DNA of 23,821 nt from Candidatus Thorarchaeota archaeon (GCA_016840825.1 JAEORN010000118.1:1-23821), one strand, 5' to 3'. Counted from the stretch's first letter, positions 1 through 8,078 are shown. Program-made: numbers and translations. The notes: generated from the letters alone by a model not told the origin.

Positions 1-172
1 CTAAATCGAAGTATCCTAGTCTTGCTTGAGATATCGCACCTATCAAGGAAATCTGTCCTCCTTGTATCTCATTATCGACAACAAGACCCTCCAAGGATTC
101 TAGGACATCTTCACCGGGTAATAAACGCGCAATGAGAGTTCGTATGATTCTTGTTTCTTTTACCGATGTCAT
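1..172 (-). CDS. PPC/DUF296-domain protein, 3' end cut by window edge
   Basis: Reading the minus strand from the ATG at 172 gives 57 codons with no stop before the window ends. The product contains LLPGEDVLESLEGL, then a GQISLIGAISQARLGYFDL stretch. This matches the start of the PPC (DUF296) fold: a conserved PGEDVLESL helix followed by the 'G-x-I-x-x-I-G-A-x-x-x-A-x-L-G-Y-F' strands. In bacteria and archaea these are small soluble, usually trimeric proteins of unclear role; in plants the domain is fused to AT-hooks. Roughly the first 40% of the domain is visible. The gene is divergent from polB and shares the 101-bp gap with it. The family call is fairly safe; the biochemical function is not known. 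Confidence 0.8.
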   Translation of the reverse strand, partial: MTSVKETRIIRTLIARLLPGEDVLESLEGLVVDNEIQGGQISLIGAISQARLGYFDL

Positions 173-273
173 AGATAATTGATTGAAATTCCTACTAATG
201 AAGAGCGCGTTTATTTGAATCACAATGTATAATGGGAAGTGCTTATCAAGGCAATTAAAGCCATAAATTTTGA

Positions 274-3102
274 GTGGAATCGTTGAAGGACGAAAAAGAG
301 CAAAATAATCAATCCAATCTTGAGGATTTCTTTGGAACTGAAAAGACTGAGCAACCAGCAGAGTCAACAGCTATTAGGCCAGATAAGAAAGTAGGAGAAC
401 CCTCTTCATCAGATAGTCCTCGACACTCGCAAGAACCATCTAGAACTTCCACTCGAAATGAAGAAGATCTTGGCCCTGAGGAAATTGATGAAATAATAGA
501 TTCCGTCTATGAGGATGAATCCATCAGTCATAAAGCAGGGTATCGTGAGGAACCAAAGAACCTTCAACCATCATATCTTCTCTCGGTAGATTATGCTGGC
601 GGTGATATCAAAAAGGCCATTGCCAGATTGTATAATCCAGAAACAAAGAAGATGTACATCTGGTACGACAATACTGGTCACAAGCCATACTGCTTTACCG
701 ACTTTCCTCCACAAGTTGTGCAATCTAAGGCTTCTAAGAATGCTGGTTTTATTGGAACACAGCAAGTAGAGTTACGGGATTTGCTTCGCGATGAGATGCG
801 ACCGATGACAAAGATAATTGCAGATGATCCGCTTGCTATTGGAGGAAAGAGAGATTCGATCAGAGAGCAATTGGTTGAACATACTCCAGATATGGCAACT
901 GTAAGTCATGCTTGGGAAGCTAACATCAGGTATAGAAATTGCTACACATATGACAATGATTTGGTGTTGGGTCTTCCATATAAAATCGAGAACGGAAATC
1001 TTGTACGTTGTGATCCAAAAGTAGACGACATTATGCTTCAAGAATTCAAGAAATCGCTAGGAGATACAGAGGGACTTGAACGAATAGTAGAGCAATATGC
1101 TCCCATGTTCTTCACTGAGGTGCCTGATATTCGAAGGATTGCTATCGACATTGAGGTCTATGCACCCCAGAAGAACCGAATCCCGGACCCTGGATTGGCT
1201 GAGCAGCCTGTTACAGCCATTGGGCTATCTGACAATGAGAATCTCAATCTTTGCTATGTCTTGCTTCGAAATAATCACCCCAAAGGAGAGAAGCCTCCTG
1301 ACTACCCCAAAGATCTCGAGCCGATATTCTATCACGATGAGAAGGAGATGATTATACAGGCTTTCAGAATGATTGACAAGTATCCAATTGTATTGACATT
1401 CGTCGGGGATACATTCGACTTGAAATACTTGTATAATCGAGCCAAGCGTCTGGGTGTTGATATGGATAAGGACTGTCCTATACGGATGTCATTCAATCAA
1501 GATACTGCATTGATGCTTGGTGGTATTCATGTAGACCTCTTTAGATTCCTCAAGAATCCATCAATACGACTCTATGCTTTATCAGGAGCCTATGAACAGA
1601 ATAGCTTGGAAGCTATCGGTCAGGGACTTCTAGGGATAGGAAAGCTAGAGCTAAGTGATGATATCAATAATTTACCATACTACGAACTAGCCCATTACTG
1701 CTGGTTGGACTCTAATATCACTCAAAGAATAACCCAATATGATGATAATCTGTTACTCAGGCTCATCATCCTACTAATGCGTATCTCTCGTTTATCAATG
1801 GAGGATGTTACGCGATTTGGCATCTCGAGTTGGATACAATCTCTCTTTAGACAAGAACATAGACTTCGGAACTTCCTAATCCCTCAACAATATGAGATAC
1901 AGATGCTAAAGGAGAGCTCTGCACAGACTGAAGCAATGATTAAGGATAAGGCATTCAAAGGAGCTATTGTGATTGAACCAGTAGCTGGCGTACATTTCGA
2001 TGCTACCGTGCTTGACTTCGCAAGTCTATATCCAACCATCATGAAGACTCATAATATAAGCTATGAAACAGTTGATTGTCCTCATGAGGAATGTCAAAAT
2101 GCTACAGGTAATAGGGTTCCTGAAACAAATCATTGGATCTGTAAATTGAATAGAGGAATGATTAGTGATACAATTGGTTTCTTCAGAGATACTCGAGTTA
2201 ATTGGTTCAAAGGAAAAAGTAAGGACAAATCACTTGATGTGAAAAAGAGAAATTGGAACACTGTTGTTGAGAAAGCTCTGAAGGTTTTTGTTAATGCATC
2301 GTATGGTGTAACTGGCGCACAGCACTTCGAATTGTTTTGTATGCCTGCTGCTGAAAGCGTTACTGCGTATGGAAGAAATGCAATCATACGCACAAAAGAA
2401 AAAGCTGAATCAATGGGTGTTCGAGTTCTCTATGGCGATACAGACTCTGTGTTCTTAGATAATCCCTCAAAGGATCAGCAACAAGAACTTGTACGGTGGT
2501 CACGTAAGGAACTTGGGATTGATTTGGAGGTAGAGAAGACCTACAAGTATGTAGCTCTTTCTGATAGGAAGAAGAACTACATTGGAGTATATGATTCAGG
2601 CTATGTAGAGGTCAAAGGTCTCAGTGGCAAGAAGAGGAATACTCCTTCATTTGTACAAGCCGCCTTCAAAGATATGCTAGATGTCTTAGCAAAAGTCGAT
2701 AGTCCTGAAGGCTTTGATACAGCTCGTGAGGAAATAAGTAAAATTGTTCATTGCGTTCTGGATAGATTAGAGGGAAAAGCTGAGCCATACTCTCCTGAAG
2801 AGTTGGCGTTTCGAGTTCAATTGACAAAAAGTCTATCCAGCTACGGAGATGTTAAGCCCCAACATGTTCGTGCTGCGATGATGGCTCCGGAAGAATTAGG
2901 CCCGGGATCTATTGTAGAATATATCAAAACAAAGGATCGAGATGGCGTACTCCCTGTTTCTCTTGCACGTGAGCAGTCATTTTGGATTGACAAGGATAAA
3001 TATATTGATACATTGAAATCAGTGTTTGGACAAGTGTTGGATGCAGTTGGGCTCAATTTTGACGGTCTAATGGGCTTTACGACCCTTGACCAATTTTTCT
3101 GA
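274..3102 (+). CDS. polB: Family B DNA polymerase with 3'-5' exonuclease
   Basis: This is a replicative-type family B DNA polymerase of 942 residues, starting at GTG. The exonuclease motifs are Exo I (IDIE, D292/E294), Exo II (FVGDTFDL, D382) and Exo III (YCWLD, Y475/D479). Polymerase motifs are A (DFASLYPTIM, 581-590), B (KVFVNASYG, 670-678) and C (YGDTDS, 720-725). All catalytic acids are present, so proofreading and synthesis should both work. In Exo II the Asn usual in archaeal enzymes (NGDNFD) is replaced, giving VGDTFD. Residues 21-95 are a charged, low-complexity linker. QSNLEDFF (13-20) fits the PIP-box consensus for sliding-clamp binding, and the protein ends in FTTLDQFF, a second PIP-like motif. 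CxxxxC near 602-607 and a later HWIC may form a small metal site. No strong ribosome binding site precedes the GTG. Confidence 0.97.
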   Translation: MESLKDEKEQNNQSNLEDFFGTEKTEQPAESTAIRPDKKVGEPSSSDSPRHSQEPSRTSTRNEEDLGPEEIDEIIDSVYEDESISHKAGYREEPKNLQPSYLLSVDYAGGDIKKAIARLYNPETKKMYIWYDNTGHKPYCFTDFPPQVVQSKASKNAGFIGTQQVELRDLLRDEMRPMTKIIADDPLAIGGKRDSIREQLVEHTPDMATVSHAWEANIRYRNCYTYDNDLVLGLPYKIENGNLVRCDPKVDDIMLQEFKKSLGDTEGLERIVEQYAPMFFTEVPDIRRIAIDIEVYAPQKNRIPDPGLAEQPVTAIGLSDNENLNLCYVLLRNNHPKGEKPPDYPKDLEPIFYHDEKEMIIQAFRMIDKYPIVLTFVGDTFDLKYLYNRAKRLGVDMDKDCPIRMSFNQDTALMLGGIHVDLFRFLKNPSIRLYALSGAYEQNSLEAIGQGLLGIGKLELSDDINNLPYYELAHYCWLDSNITQRITQYDDNLLLRLIILLMRISRLSMEDVTRFGISSWIQSLFRQEHRLRNFLIPQQYEIQMLKESSAQTEAMIKDKAFKGAIVIEPVAGVHFDATVLDFASLYPTIMKTHNISYETVDCPHEECQNATGNRVPETNHWICKLNRGMISDTIGFFRDTRVNWFKGKSKDKSLDVKKRNWNTVVEKALKVFVNASYGVTGAQHFELFCMPAAESVTAYGRNAIIRTKEKAESMGVRVLYGDTDSVFLDNPSKDQQQELVRWSRKELGIDLEVEKTYKYVALSDRKKNYIGVYDSGYVEVKGLSGKKRNTPSFVQAAFKDMLDVLAKVDSPEGFDTAREEISKIVHCVLDRLEGKAEPYSPEELAFRVQLTKSLSSYGDVKPQHVRAAMMAPEELGPGSIVEYIKTKDRDGVLPVSLAREQSFWIDKDKYIDTLKSVFGQVLDAVGLNFDGLMGFTTLDQFF

Positions 3103-3124
3103 GATAAATTAGTCCAGCGAAGAA

Positions 3125-3142
3125 AGCCTTTTAGCGAAGGCT
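3125..3142 (+). terminator. Stem-loop downstream of polB
   Basis: AGCCTT and AAGGCT form a perfect 6-bp stem around a 6-nt loop, starting 23 nt after the polB stop. No long U-run follows, so termination is inferred from position. The sequence AGCGAAG occurs twice around it. Confidence 0.4.
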
Positions 3143-3185
3143 GAGCTAACGCCTACCTAACATCCAAGATAATTGTACATAATCA

Positions 3186-4241
3186 ATGACGGGGTTCCAT
3201 CCTATGAGCAAGCTCAACTATCGAGAATTCTTCATGCAGAAAATGGTCATACTACTGAAACCTGAGGATGTTCAGATGTCCGCAAAGGACTTTCTATCCA
3301 CCTACGCATCTTACATGGAAAGTGTGGGTATGGTGGGAAAGACACCGACTGGACACGCAACCTATCCAAGTCGTACAGTCCCGGTCCAGCAAGAGCATGT
3401 TCACTTTTTTGAGGAGTGGGTTGAGCTTACACACGCACTGGGGATCAATGGTGTCATAGGTATGGACCTCTATACTGATAGCTGGTTTGCTAAGGACCCG
3501 AAATACCAGACAATAACGAGCACCGGACAGAAGATGGAGCATCAAATTTGTCCCAACCGTCCTGAATACTGGGAATATGGAGCAGAGATCGTCAAGGAGA
3601 TTGGTTCTTATCCTATCGAAGAGATTCTGTTATTTGGAACCGGATTCATTAGAGATTATTTCTGCTTCTGTGATCGTTGTCGTAATGAGTTTGCTCCACT
3701 GGTTGATCAGGAACCATCAAGATTGACATATCAGTATATCACTGAAAACTCTGAATTTCATCAAAAATGGCATCAGTGGAGAGCATCCAAAGTACATAAT
3801 GGGTTAGCTGTCCTTCAGGCTGCTGCTAGAGAAGCTGATGAAGCTACCGAGAGAGAATATCCTCTCCGTTTGGCTGTTGAAGTTTTGTTAGATCCTGAAA
3901 CTGGCTTGTCTGAAGGTGGGAAGAATGAGTATGGTTATGATTATGCTAAGATAGGTGAGATCACAGGCAATGTGATTATCAACCTCTTTCCATGGTCACC
4001 GATGTTACCTGCAAAAGGGAGTAACGATTATACAGAACTTGTTGAATCCCTCTACTTCACCAATGAATTCACTCGACGCGGTGGTAGAGCATCTCTATTT
4101 CGATGGGGAGTTACATCACTTGATCAAGTACAAGAACTGAAGAGTCTAGGTCGTGATGCCGGAATTGATAGGATAGTGACTAGCTTCCATTATCCCGCAG
4201 ATTATTCGCGTAGACGCGAAGCTGCTATTGGAAATTTCTAG
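3186..4241 (+). CDS. Glycoside-hydrolase-like TIM-barrel protein, function unknown
   Basis: This is a soluble protein of 351 residues. It starts at ATG 3186, or possibly ATG 3204 (MSKLNYREFF), since neither has a good ribosome binding site. It resembles uncharacterised glycoside-hydrolase-like barrels. Shared traits are ICPNRPEYWEYGAEIVKEI (121-139), a predicted barrel strand EEILLFGTGFIRDYF (145-159), and directly after it CFCDRC (160-165). This last motif is the Cys-rich 'CFC-x-x-C-x-x-x-F' typical of these proteins. A later W-x-x-W-R (195-199, WHQWR) also fits. The Asp often found on the strand before the Cys motif ('DGIHLD') is absent; it reads LLFGTG. Catalysis is therefore doubtful, and no signal peptide is seen. 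It converges on the next gene with a 12-bp gap. The fold call is moderately sure; substrate and reaction are unknown. Confidence 0.6.
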   Translation: MTGFHPMSKLNYREFFMQKMVILLKPEDVQMSAKDFLSTYASYMESVGMVGKTPTGHATYPSRTVPVQQEHVHFFEEWVELTHALGINGVIGMDLYTDSWFAKDPKYQTITSTGQKMEHQICPNRPEYWEYGAEIVKEIGSYPIEEILLFGTGFIRDYFCFCDRCRNEFAPLVDQEPSRLTYQYITENSEFHQKWHQWRASKVHNGLAVLQAAAREADEATEREYPLRLAVEVLLDPETGLSEGGKNEYGYDYAKIGEITGNVIINLFPWSPMLPAKGSNDYTELVESLYFTNEFTRRGGRASLFRWGVTSLDQVQELKSLGRDAGIDRIVTSFHYPADYSRRREAAIGNF

Positions 4242-4253
4242 AGTTTCAGCTCT

Positions 4254-5123
4254 CTATTGGGGAACTCCGCAGTATGGGCAAACCTTCGTGTCTGGATCAA
4301 AAGTCCTTCCACATGAGAAACAGAAACTCAATCTCCCTGAATCATGTTTTGTGTCCTCAGTAAATGGACTGAGTTCTCCCTGCGTGAATAACGATCCAAT
4401 CCCTTCCACTTTTGCATCAGACCTTAGTCTACAGGAGCTTCCAGCTTCCAATTCCCTTGTTGCTGCTTTCATCTCTTCCATAAGACTTCCATCCAATCTC
4501 ATGTCTGTGAATGGATTTCCTTGTCTTGAATCTTGGAATCTGGAATCCTTAATTGACCGAGTATCCGTATCCCATGAAGATCTTTCAGTCGAGCTTCTTG
4601 ACGATCGGGAATCCAAAACTGATTCAAGTCTATCAAAATCTCGACGATAATCATCAGTGCCAAACCCTCTATCTGATGCAGGTCTGTTTATGGTTCTACT
4701 TGAAGGCGCATTATCCCAATCATATCCAGATGTATGGGAGGCAGTTCTCATTGACACATCAAGGAATCGATGGTGTGCCTCGCCTTTCATATTCTGATAT
4801 TCTTCTGCACTAAGCCCAAGGATTTCTAGTGCTCTGTCCCTTTCAGCACAACGTTTTGATAGTGGACAACAATATGCAAGACTTCCATGGCATAGTGGTG
4901 CCATTGCGCGCTCCTTTGGTGATTTGAAGATAGGAGCAATTCTTTTCCTTCCAAGTATGAGAGCATCTCCACTCGATCGTATCTCAGAATATCCTGATTG
5001 GGCTAATGCTTCAACTATCTCTTTTGCAGGATACACCTTCCCCTCAATTATCACAGTACCTTCAGTTCTATCTAATCTTACAGGTTTCTCTTGACGCCTC
5101 TCATCGTATTCTGAGTATCTCAC
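4254..5123 (-). CDS. Zinc-ribbon protein of unknown function
   Basis: The protein has 289 residues and starts at GTG 5123, with AGGTGA a few bases upstream as ribosome binding site. Residues 1-65 look folded (beta/alpha, including a VIIEGKVYPAKEIVEAL stretch). A Cys cluster follows (CHGSLAYCCPLSKRC, about 78-92) that could bind metal. Residues 110-255 are Ser/Arg/Asp-rich and probably disordered. The C-terminus is a short zinc ribbon: FCFSCGRTF, then CPYCG. An antisense frame on the plus strand (4228-4650) is only its shadow. I do not recognise a characterised family. The architecture (small domain, linker, terminal CxxC-CxxC ribbon) is common among uncharacterised archaeal proteins that bind nucleic acid or proteins. 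It is convergent with the barrel protein and divergent from the small membrane protein at 5272. Confidence 0.75.
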   Translation of the reverse strand: MRYSEYDERRQEKPVRLDRTEGTVIIEGKVYPAKEIVEALAQSGYSEIRSSGDALILGRKRIAPIFKSPKERAMAPLCHGSLAYCCPLSKRCAERDRALEILGLSAEEYQNMKGEAHHRFLDVSMRTASHTSGYDWDNAPSSRTINRPASDRGFGTDDYRRDFDRLESVLDSRSSRSSTERSSWDTDTRSIKDSRFQDSRQGNPFTDMRLDGSLMEEMKAATRELEAGSSCRLRSDAKVEGIGSLFTQGELSPFTEDTKHDSGRLSFCFSCGRTFDPDTKVCPYCGVPQ

Positions 5124-5165
5124 TTAATTCACCTTGGACTATTTTGCTATGTAAAAAGGAGTGAA

Positions 5166-5206
5166 TCTGGAAATAGAACCCTATGTATTACGAGGGTAGT
5201 TCCAGA
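5166..5206. other. Imperfect inverted repeat in divergent promoter region
   Basis: TCTGGAA (5166-5172) pairs with TTCCAGA (5200-5206). Inside, ACCCT (5178-5182) pairs with AGGGT (5193-5197) around a 10-nt loop. It lies 43 bp upstream of the minus-strand start at 5123, and upstream of a TATA-like CTTATTTACC near 5218 serving the plus-strand gene. It could be an operator, or a leader hairpin of the minus-strand transcript. Confidence 0.4.
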
Positions 5207-5271
5207 AAAATGAGGAAGCTTATTTACCTCGGTGACTAGAGAGAGTTAATGCTCATTGTGAGGTTATAACT

Positions 5272-5640
5272 ATGGGTTGTAAGGCTGAAGGTGCAGCTCA
5301 AGGATATACTGTCCTTGGTGGAATAGTGCTTTTCATCTATGCTCTGAATATGCTAATCGCATCAGTCAATGGTGTGCTTGGTGGAAACTTTGAATCATTG
5401 ATAGACTTTGTACTTGGAATTGCATTATTGCTCATGACACTTCTATCCTTTGATGCATGTGGTTTTGTATACTGGAAGGTTAATCGTTCTGGACCCTTAC
5501 TTGCTTTATTTGGGCTTATTGCCATCTTTATCGTCGGTCGAGGGATATCCTTTGATATAATTGGATGGATAATGAATCTGGGAACGCTCGCTGGATTTAT
5601 GATAGTCCTTGCTGGCATATTGTTGATCTTCAAGGGCTAA
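5272..5640 (+). CDS. Small four-helix membrane protein
   Basis: The protein has 122 residues. GAGGT eight bases before the ATG is a good ribosome binding site. Four hydrophobic segments are visible: about 12-33, 43-60, 72-90 and 97-121. Short polar turns separate them, and the last segment ends in AGILLIFKG. The few charges outside the helices do not suggest an enzyme. It sits 17 bp before a second protein of the same size and layout (5658-6020), and a third lies at 7519-7839. All three end in a Gly-rich helix with G-x-x-x-I/V-x-x-G-I/A-I-L, so I treat them as a divergent paralogous set. Function is unknown; structural or channel-like roles are possible but nothing shown supports either. Confidence 0.8.
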   Translation: MGCKAEGAAQGYTVLGGIVLFIYALNMLIASVNGVLGGNFESLIDFVLGIALLLMTLLSFDACGFVYWKVNRSGPLLALFGLIAIFIVGRGISFDIIGWIMNLGTLAGFMIVLAGILLIFKG

Positions 5641-5657
5641 ATGTATCTGGGGAGATT

Positions 5658-6020
5658 ATGGTGGCCATCCAAAGAAAATCAGATACCTATTTTGTAGGAG
5701 AAGTCATGATCATCTTTGGAGCCATCATTTCCTTTGTTTTTGGTTTGCTCTATTTCCTTAATCTAGGAGTTTCAGTTTCTTTTCTTCCTTTCCTGAATAT
5801 TTGGGGTGTATTAGGAGCGATTACCAATCTCTTCATTGGTATTGTACTTATCCTATTATCACTCATCACTCTCACTACATTGGGAGTTCTAAAAATCCCA
5901 TTGCTTAAGCTCCAAAGAAATGTTCTTGCGTTCCTTATTCTTGGATTTGTCATTTACATTAGTGGGGGAACATTAGGCGGGGTGTTCATAATAATAGGTG
6001 CTATACTGATGATGTTCTAG
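5658..6020 (+). CDS. Small four-helix membrane protein (paralog)
   Basis: I start this at ATG 5658, preceded by GGGGAG four bases upstream. The open frame extends to 5565, but that would overlap the preceding gene. The product has 120 residues with four hydrophobic segments. Its end, LGGVFIIIGAILMMF, is nearly the same as the end of the minus-strand protein at 7519-7839 (LGGILIIIGAILMLV). A basic loop (KIPLLKLQRN) lies before the third segment. It is very likely co-transcribed with the gene at 5272. No enzymatic motif is present. Function is unknown. Confidence 0.8.
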   Translation: MVAIQRKSDTYFVGEVMIIFGAIISFVFGLLYFLNLGVSVSFLPFLNIWGVLGAITNLFIGIVLILLSLITLTTLGVLKIPLLKLQRNVLAFLILGFVIYISGGTLGGVFIIIGAILMMF

Positions 6021-6093
6021 CATTTCGATTAAGCCCGCATCGTAAATTAGATAATGGGGATGTTATTCGAAACAACTGCCTTTCCACGGGACT

Positions 6094-7452
6094 GTGAAAA
6101 GCATGGACGATAAACACTATCAGATTTTACGAGAGCTTGGTTTTGATCTTACTCCTAAGAACATGACCAACAAGTATTGGATTAATAGAGCAAGTGATGC
6201 ATTGGCACTTACTACACACGACAGAGATGTATACGGTTGTCTTGATCACACGCGTGGTGAGGGCGTCAGACTTTATGACGTCGAAGGTACTGAATACTTG
6301 GATCTCACGGGAGGAGTTGCTGTTAGAGCATTCGGTCTTCGATACAAACCTCAGCTCGACTTCGAGGAGAAAATTAGCGATGTCATTCACGAGTTACCCG
6401 GAATGGACTTTGATGCCATTCCCCAAACTCTTCTAGCGGAGAAACTCGCATCAATAACTCCTGGTAGCCACAGGAAACGAGTGGTCTTCACAACATCCGG
6501 AGGTCGTGCAGTAGAGGGTTGCATGAAGTCTGCAATGGATTTGACAAATAAACGCAGATTTGTCGGATTCAGGCCTGCTTTCCATGGAAGAACAGGATAT
6601 GCCCTATCATTGACATCTACAAACTTTCGTCATAAGAATACATTCCCGCAAGGTGTCGATGTTATCCGTGTGCCGTATCCGTATATGTACAGAAAACCAA
6701 AAGGGATGACAGATGATGACTATAAGAATTACCTTTTGGAAACCCTAGAGTATGCGCTTCAAGTAGAAGGAAATGATATTGCAGCAGTAGTGATGGAACC
6801 ACTCGCAGGAGAAGGGGGGCTGATTGTACCGCCTTCAGATGTGGTTCAGGGCATCTATAAGATTGCTAAGGATAATGGTGCATTCTTCCACTCCGATGAA
6901 GTTCAAGCCGGTATGGGACGTACAGGAAAGTGGTGTGCAATCGAGCATCATGGAGTTGTACCAGACTACATCTCTATGGCAAAAGCGCTTGGTGGAGGAT
7001 ATCCAATGGGGGCTTCTATTGGCCCTGCACCAATGTATTCAGGTCCAACGCGTCATTCAGAAACATTCTCAGCTGAACCAAAGATGGCACTCCTATCACT
7101 ATGGGTTCTGAAGCATATAGAAGATCAAGGATATCTCAAGAGTAATTCCGAGAAAGGAGTCTATATGATGAAGCAACTTGAGGAATTGAAGGAAAAGCAT
7201 GAAGTGATAGGTGATGTTCGTGGTCTTGGTCTCATGATTGGGATTGAGTTCGTTAGAGACAAAGCGAGTCGAGAGAAAGCGAAGACACTAAGAGATAGAA
7301 TTGTCAAGAACGCTGTTCAAAAACAGAACCTCTGGATGCTTGGTGCTGGTCAGAATGTAATCCGTTTTACTCCTAGCTATGTCATCACCAATGATGACAT
7401 CGATGAAGCAGTGCAGAGATTTGACAAGGCAATCTCTGAAGAAAGCAAATAG
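6094..7452 (+). CDS. Class III PLP-dependent aminotransferase
   Basis: The enzyme has 452 residues and belongs to the acetylornithine/4-aminobutyrate/ornithine aminotransferase family (fold type I). The PLP lysine is K297 in SMAKALGGGYPMGA. D268 in SDEVQAGMGRTG contacts the PLP ring nitrogen. FHGRTGYALSLT (163-174) is the usual aromatic/Gly block. The phosphate-binding loop reads TTSGGRAVEGCMK (133-145), with Gly-Arg where many members have Ala/Thr-Glu, so amino-acceptor specificity cannot be read off. No arg, lys or GABA pathway gene adjoins it, so context does not identify the substrate. It starts at GTG 6094, with ATG 6103 as an equal alternative; both lack a strong ribosome binding site. 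An inverted-repeat hairpin follows the stop codon. Confidence 0.92.
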   Translation: MKSMDDKHYQILRELGFDLTPKNMTNKYWINRASDALALTTHDRDVYGCLDHTRGEGVRLYDVEGTEYLDLTGGVAVRAFGLRYKPQLDFEEKISDVIHELPGMDFDAIPQTLLAEKLASITPGSHRKRVVFTTSGGRAVEGCMKSAMDLTNKRRFVGFRPAFHGRTGYALSLTSTNFRHKNTFPQGVDVIRVPYPYMYRKPKGMTDDDYKNYLLETLEYALQVEGNDIAAVVMEPLAGEGGLIVPPSDVVQGIYKIAKDNGAFFHSDEVQAGMGRTGKWCAIEHHGVVPDYISMAKALGGGYPMGASIGPAPMYSGPTRHSETFSAEPKMALLSLWVLKHIEDQGYLKSNSEKGVYMMKQLEELKEKHEVIGDVRGLGLMIGIEFVRDKASREKAKTLRDRIVKNAVQKQNLWMLGAGQNVIRFTPSYVITNDDIDEAVQRFDKAISEESK

Positions 7453-7473
7453 CCCGAAGAAATAAAGAAACCA

Positions 7474-7512
7474 ACACTCATGTTAAGGAAACTTCTTCCA
7501 TGACATGAGTGT
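7474..7512. terminator. Bidirectional hairpin between convergent genes
   Basis: ACACTCATGT (7474-7483) and ACATGAGTGT (7503-7512) are perfect 10-bp inverted repeats. The 19-nt loop itself contains GGAA and TTCC. It lies 21 bp after the aminotransferase stop and 6 bp after the stop of the minus-strand gene, so it could end both transcripts. On the plus strand a T-rich tract (CTTATTCTATTTTA) follows. Confidence 0.6.
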
Positions 7513-7518
7513 CTTATT

Positions 7519-7839
7519 CTATTTTACTAACATTAGGATTGCGCCTATGATAATCAAGATTCCGCCAAGACCGGAACCAAAGATGTACATTAGGATGCCT
7601 AGGATTATCAGTACAATCCAGTTGAAGTCGAACTTCAGTGCCTTAATGTCAACGATTCCACTAGTGGCAAGAGCTATTAGTGCAAGGATTATTGCAATGA
7701 TGCCCATAACCAATGGATCGAGAACGAAAAGTCCTCCACCGAAGATTCCCAAACTGAGAATGGTTAGGATTCCTTCAAGCAAGCCGAGGAGTCCGCCAAT
7801 CACAACTAGCCATTTAGCGATTTCTTTCAAATCTGCCAT
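7519..7839 (-). CDS. Small four-helix membrane protein (paralog)
   Basis: The protein has 106 residues, starts at ATG 7839, and has CGGAG about ten bases upstream. Four hydrophobic segments cover most of the chain after a short amphipathic start (MADLKEIAKW). The C-terminal segment, GSGLGGILIIIGAILML, closely matches the end of the protein encoded at 5658-6020. The loop DIKALKFDFN occupies the same place as KIPLLKLQRN there. It lies on the opposite strand beyond the aminotransferase and has its own promoter region with a long inverted repeat. Function is unknown. Confidence 0.8.
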   Translation of the reverse strand: MADLKEIAKWLVVIGGLLGLLEGILTILSLGIFGGGLFVLDPLVMGIIAIILALIALATSGIVDIKALKFDFNWIVLIILGILMYIFGSGLGGILIIIGAILMLVK

Positions 7840-7865
7840 TGCTTTTTTCTCCGAGTGATATAGCT

Positions 7866-7923
7866 AGAGGTAGAAGAGATCAAACTCTTTCTTCGTATGA
7901 GAAAGGAGGAATTCTCTACCTCT
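7866..7923 (-). other. Long imperfect hairpin in 5' leader of small membrane gene
   Basis: AGAGGTAGA (7866-7874) pairs with TCTACCTCT (7915-7923). An inner arm, CTCTTTCT (7885-7892), pairs with AGAAAGGAG (7900-7908) with one bulge and a 7-nt loop. It begins 27 bp upstream of the start at 7839, downstream of the likely minus-strand promoter. It should therefore be transcribed as leader RNA. The minus-strand RNA includes CCUCCUUU, which resembles the 16S anti-Shine-Dalgarno end. Confidence 0.45.
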
Positions 7924-7951
7924 CAAGCAAAGAGATGTAAGGAATGCGCGA

Positions 7952-7960
7952 TATATAAAC
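7952..7960. promoter_or_regulatory. TATA box, probable divergent promoter
   Basis: TATATAAAC on the plus strand reads GTTTATATA on the minus strand, close to the archaeal TTTATATA consensus. Read minus, it would start a transcript near 7925-7930 carrying the hairpin leader of the small membrane gene. Read plus, it would serve the methyltransferase gene. The sequence does not decide which. Confidence 0.45.
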
Positions 7961-8078
7961 GAACGGAATTGTACCATAGTTAATTCGTCTATTGCCGAAC
8001 AATTAGCCGCCAGCTTATTATTGCGAATTGATTTGGTATACTACCAGAGATTTATGCTTAGTCGGTGTTGGGAATAAA

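Noticed and set aside
4228..4650. 140-residue plus-strand frame
   Set aside because: Antisense to the zinc-ribbon gene, which has its own ribosome binding site and Cys motifs. No recognisable features of its own.
7505..7858. 117-residue plus-strand frame
   Set aside because: Mirror of the small membrane protein gene. The minus-strand frame has the paralog match and a ribosome binding site.
7935..7940. ATG-TAA start-stop downstream of GGAGG, also at 15367
   Set aside because: Two occurrences at different spacings (25 and about 15 nt) are compatible with chance. No regulatory claim is made.
7897..7983. 28-codon plus-strand frame in the leader hairpin region
   Set aside because: Its GGAGG lies inside the frame rather than before it, and the stretch is better explained by the inverted repeat.
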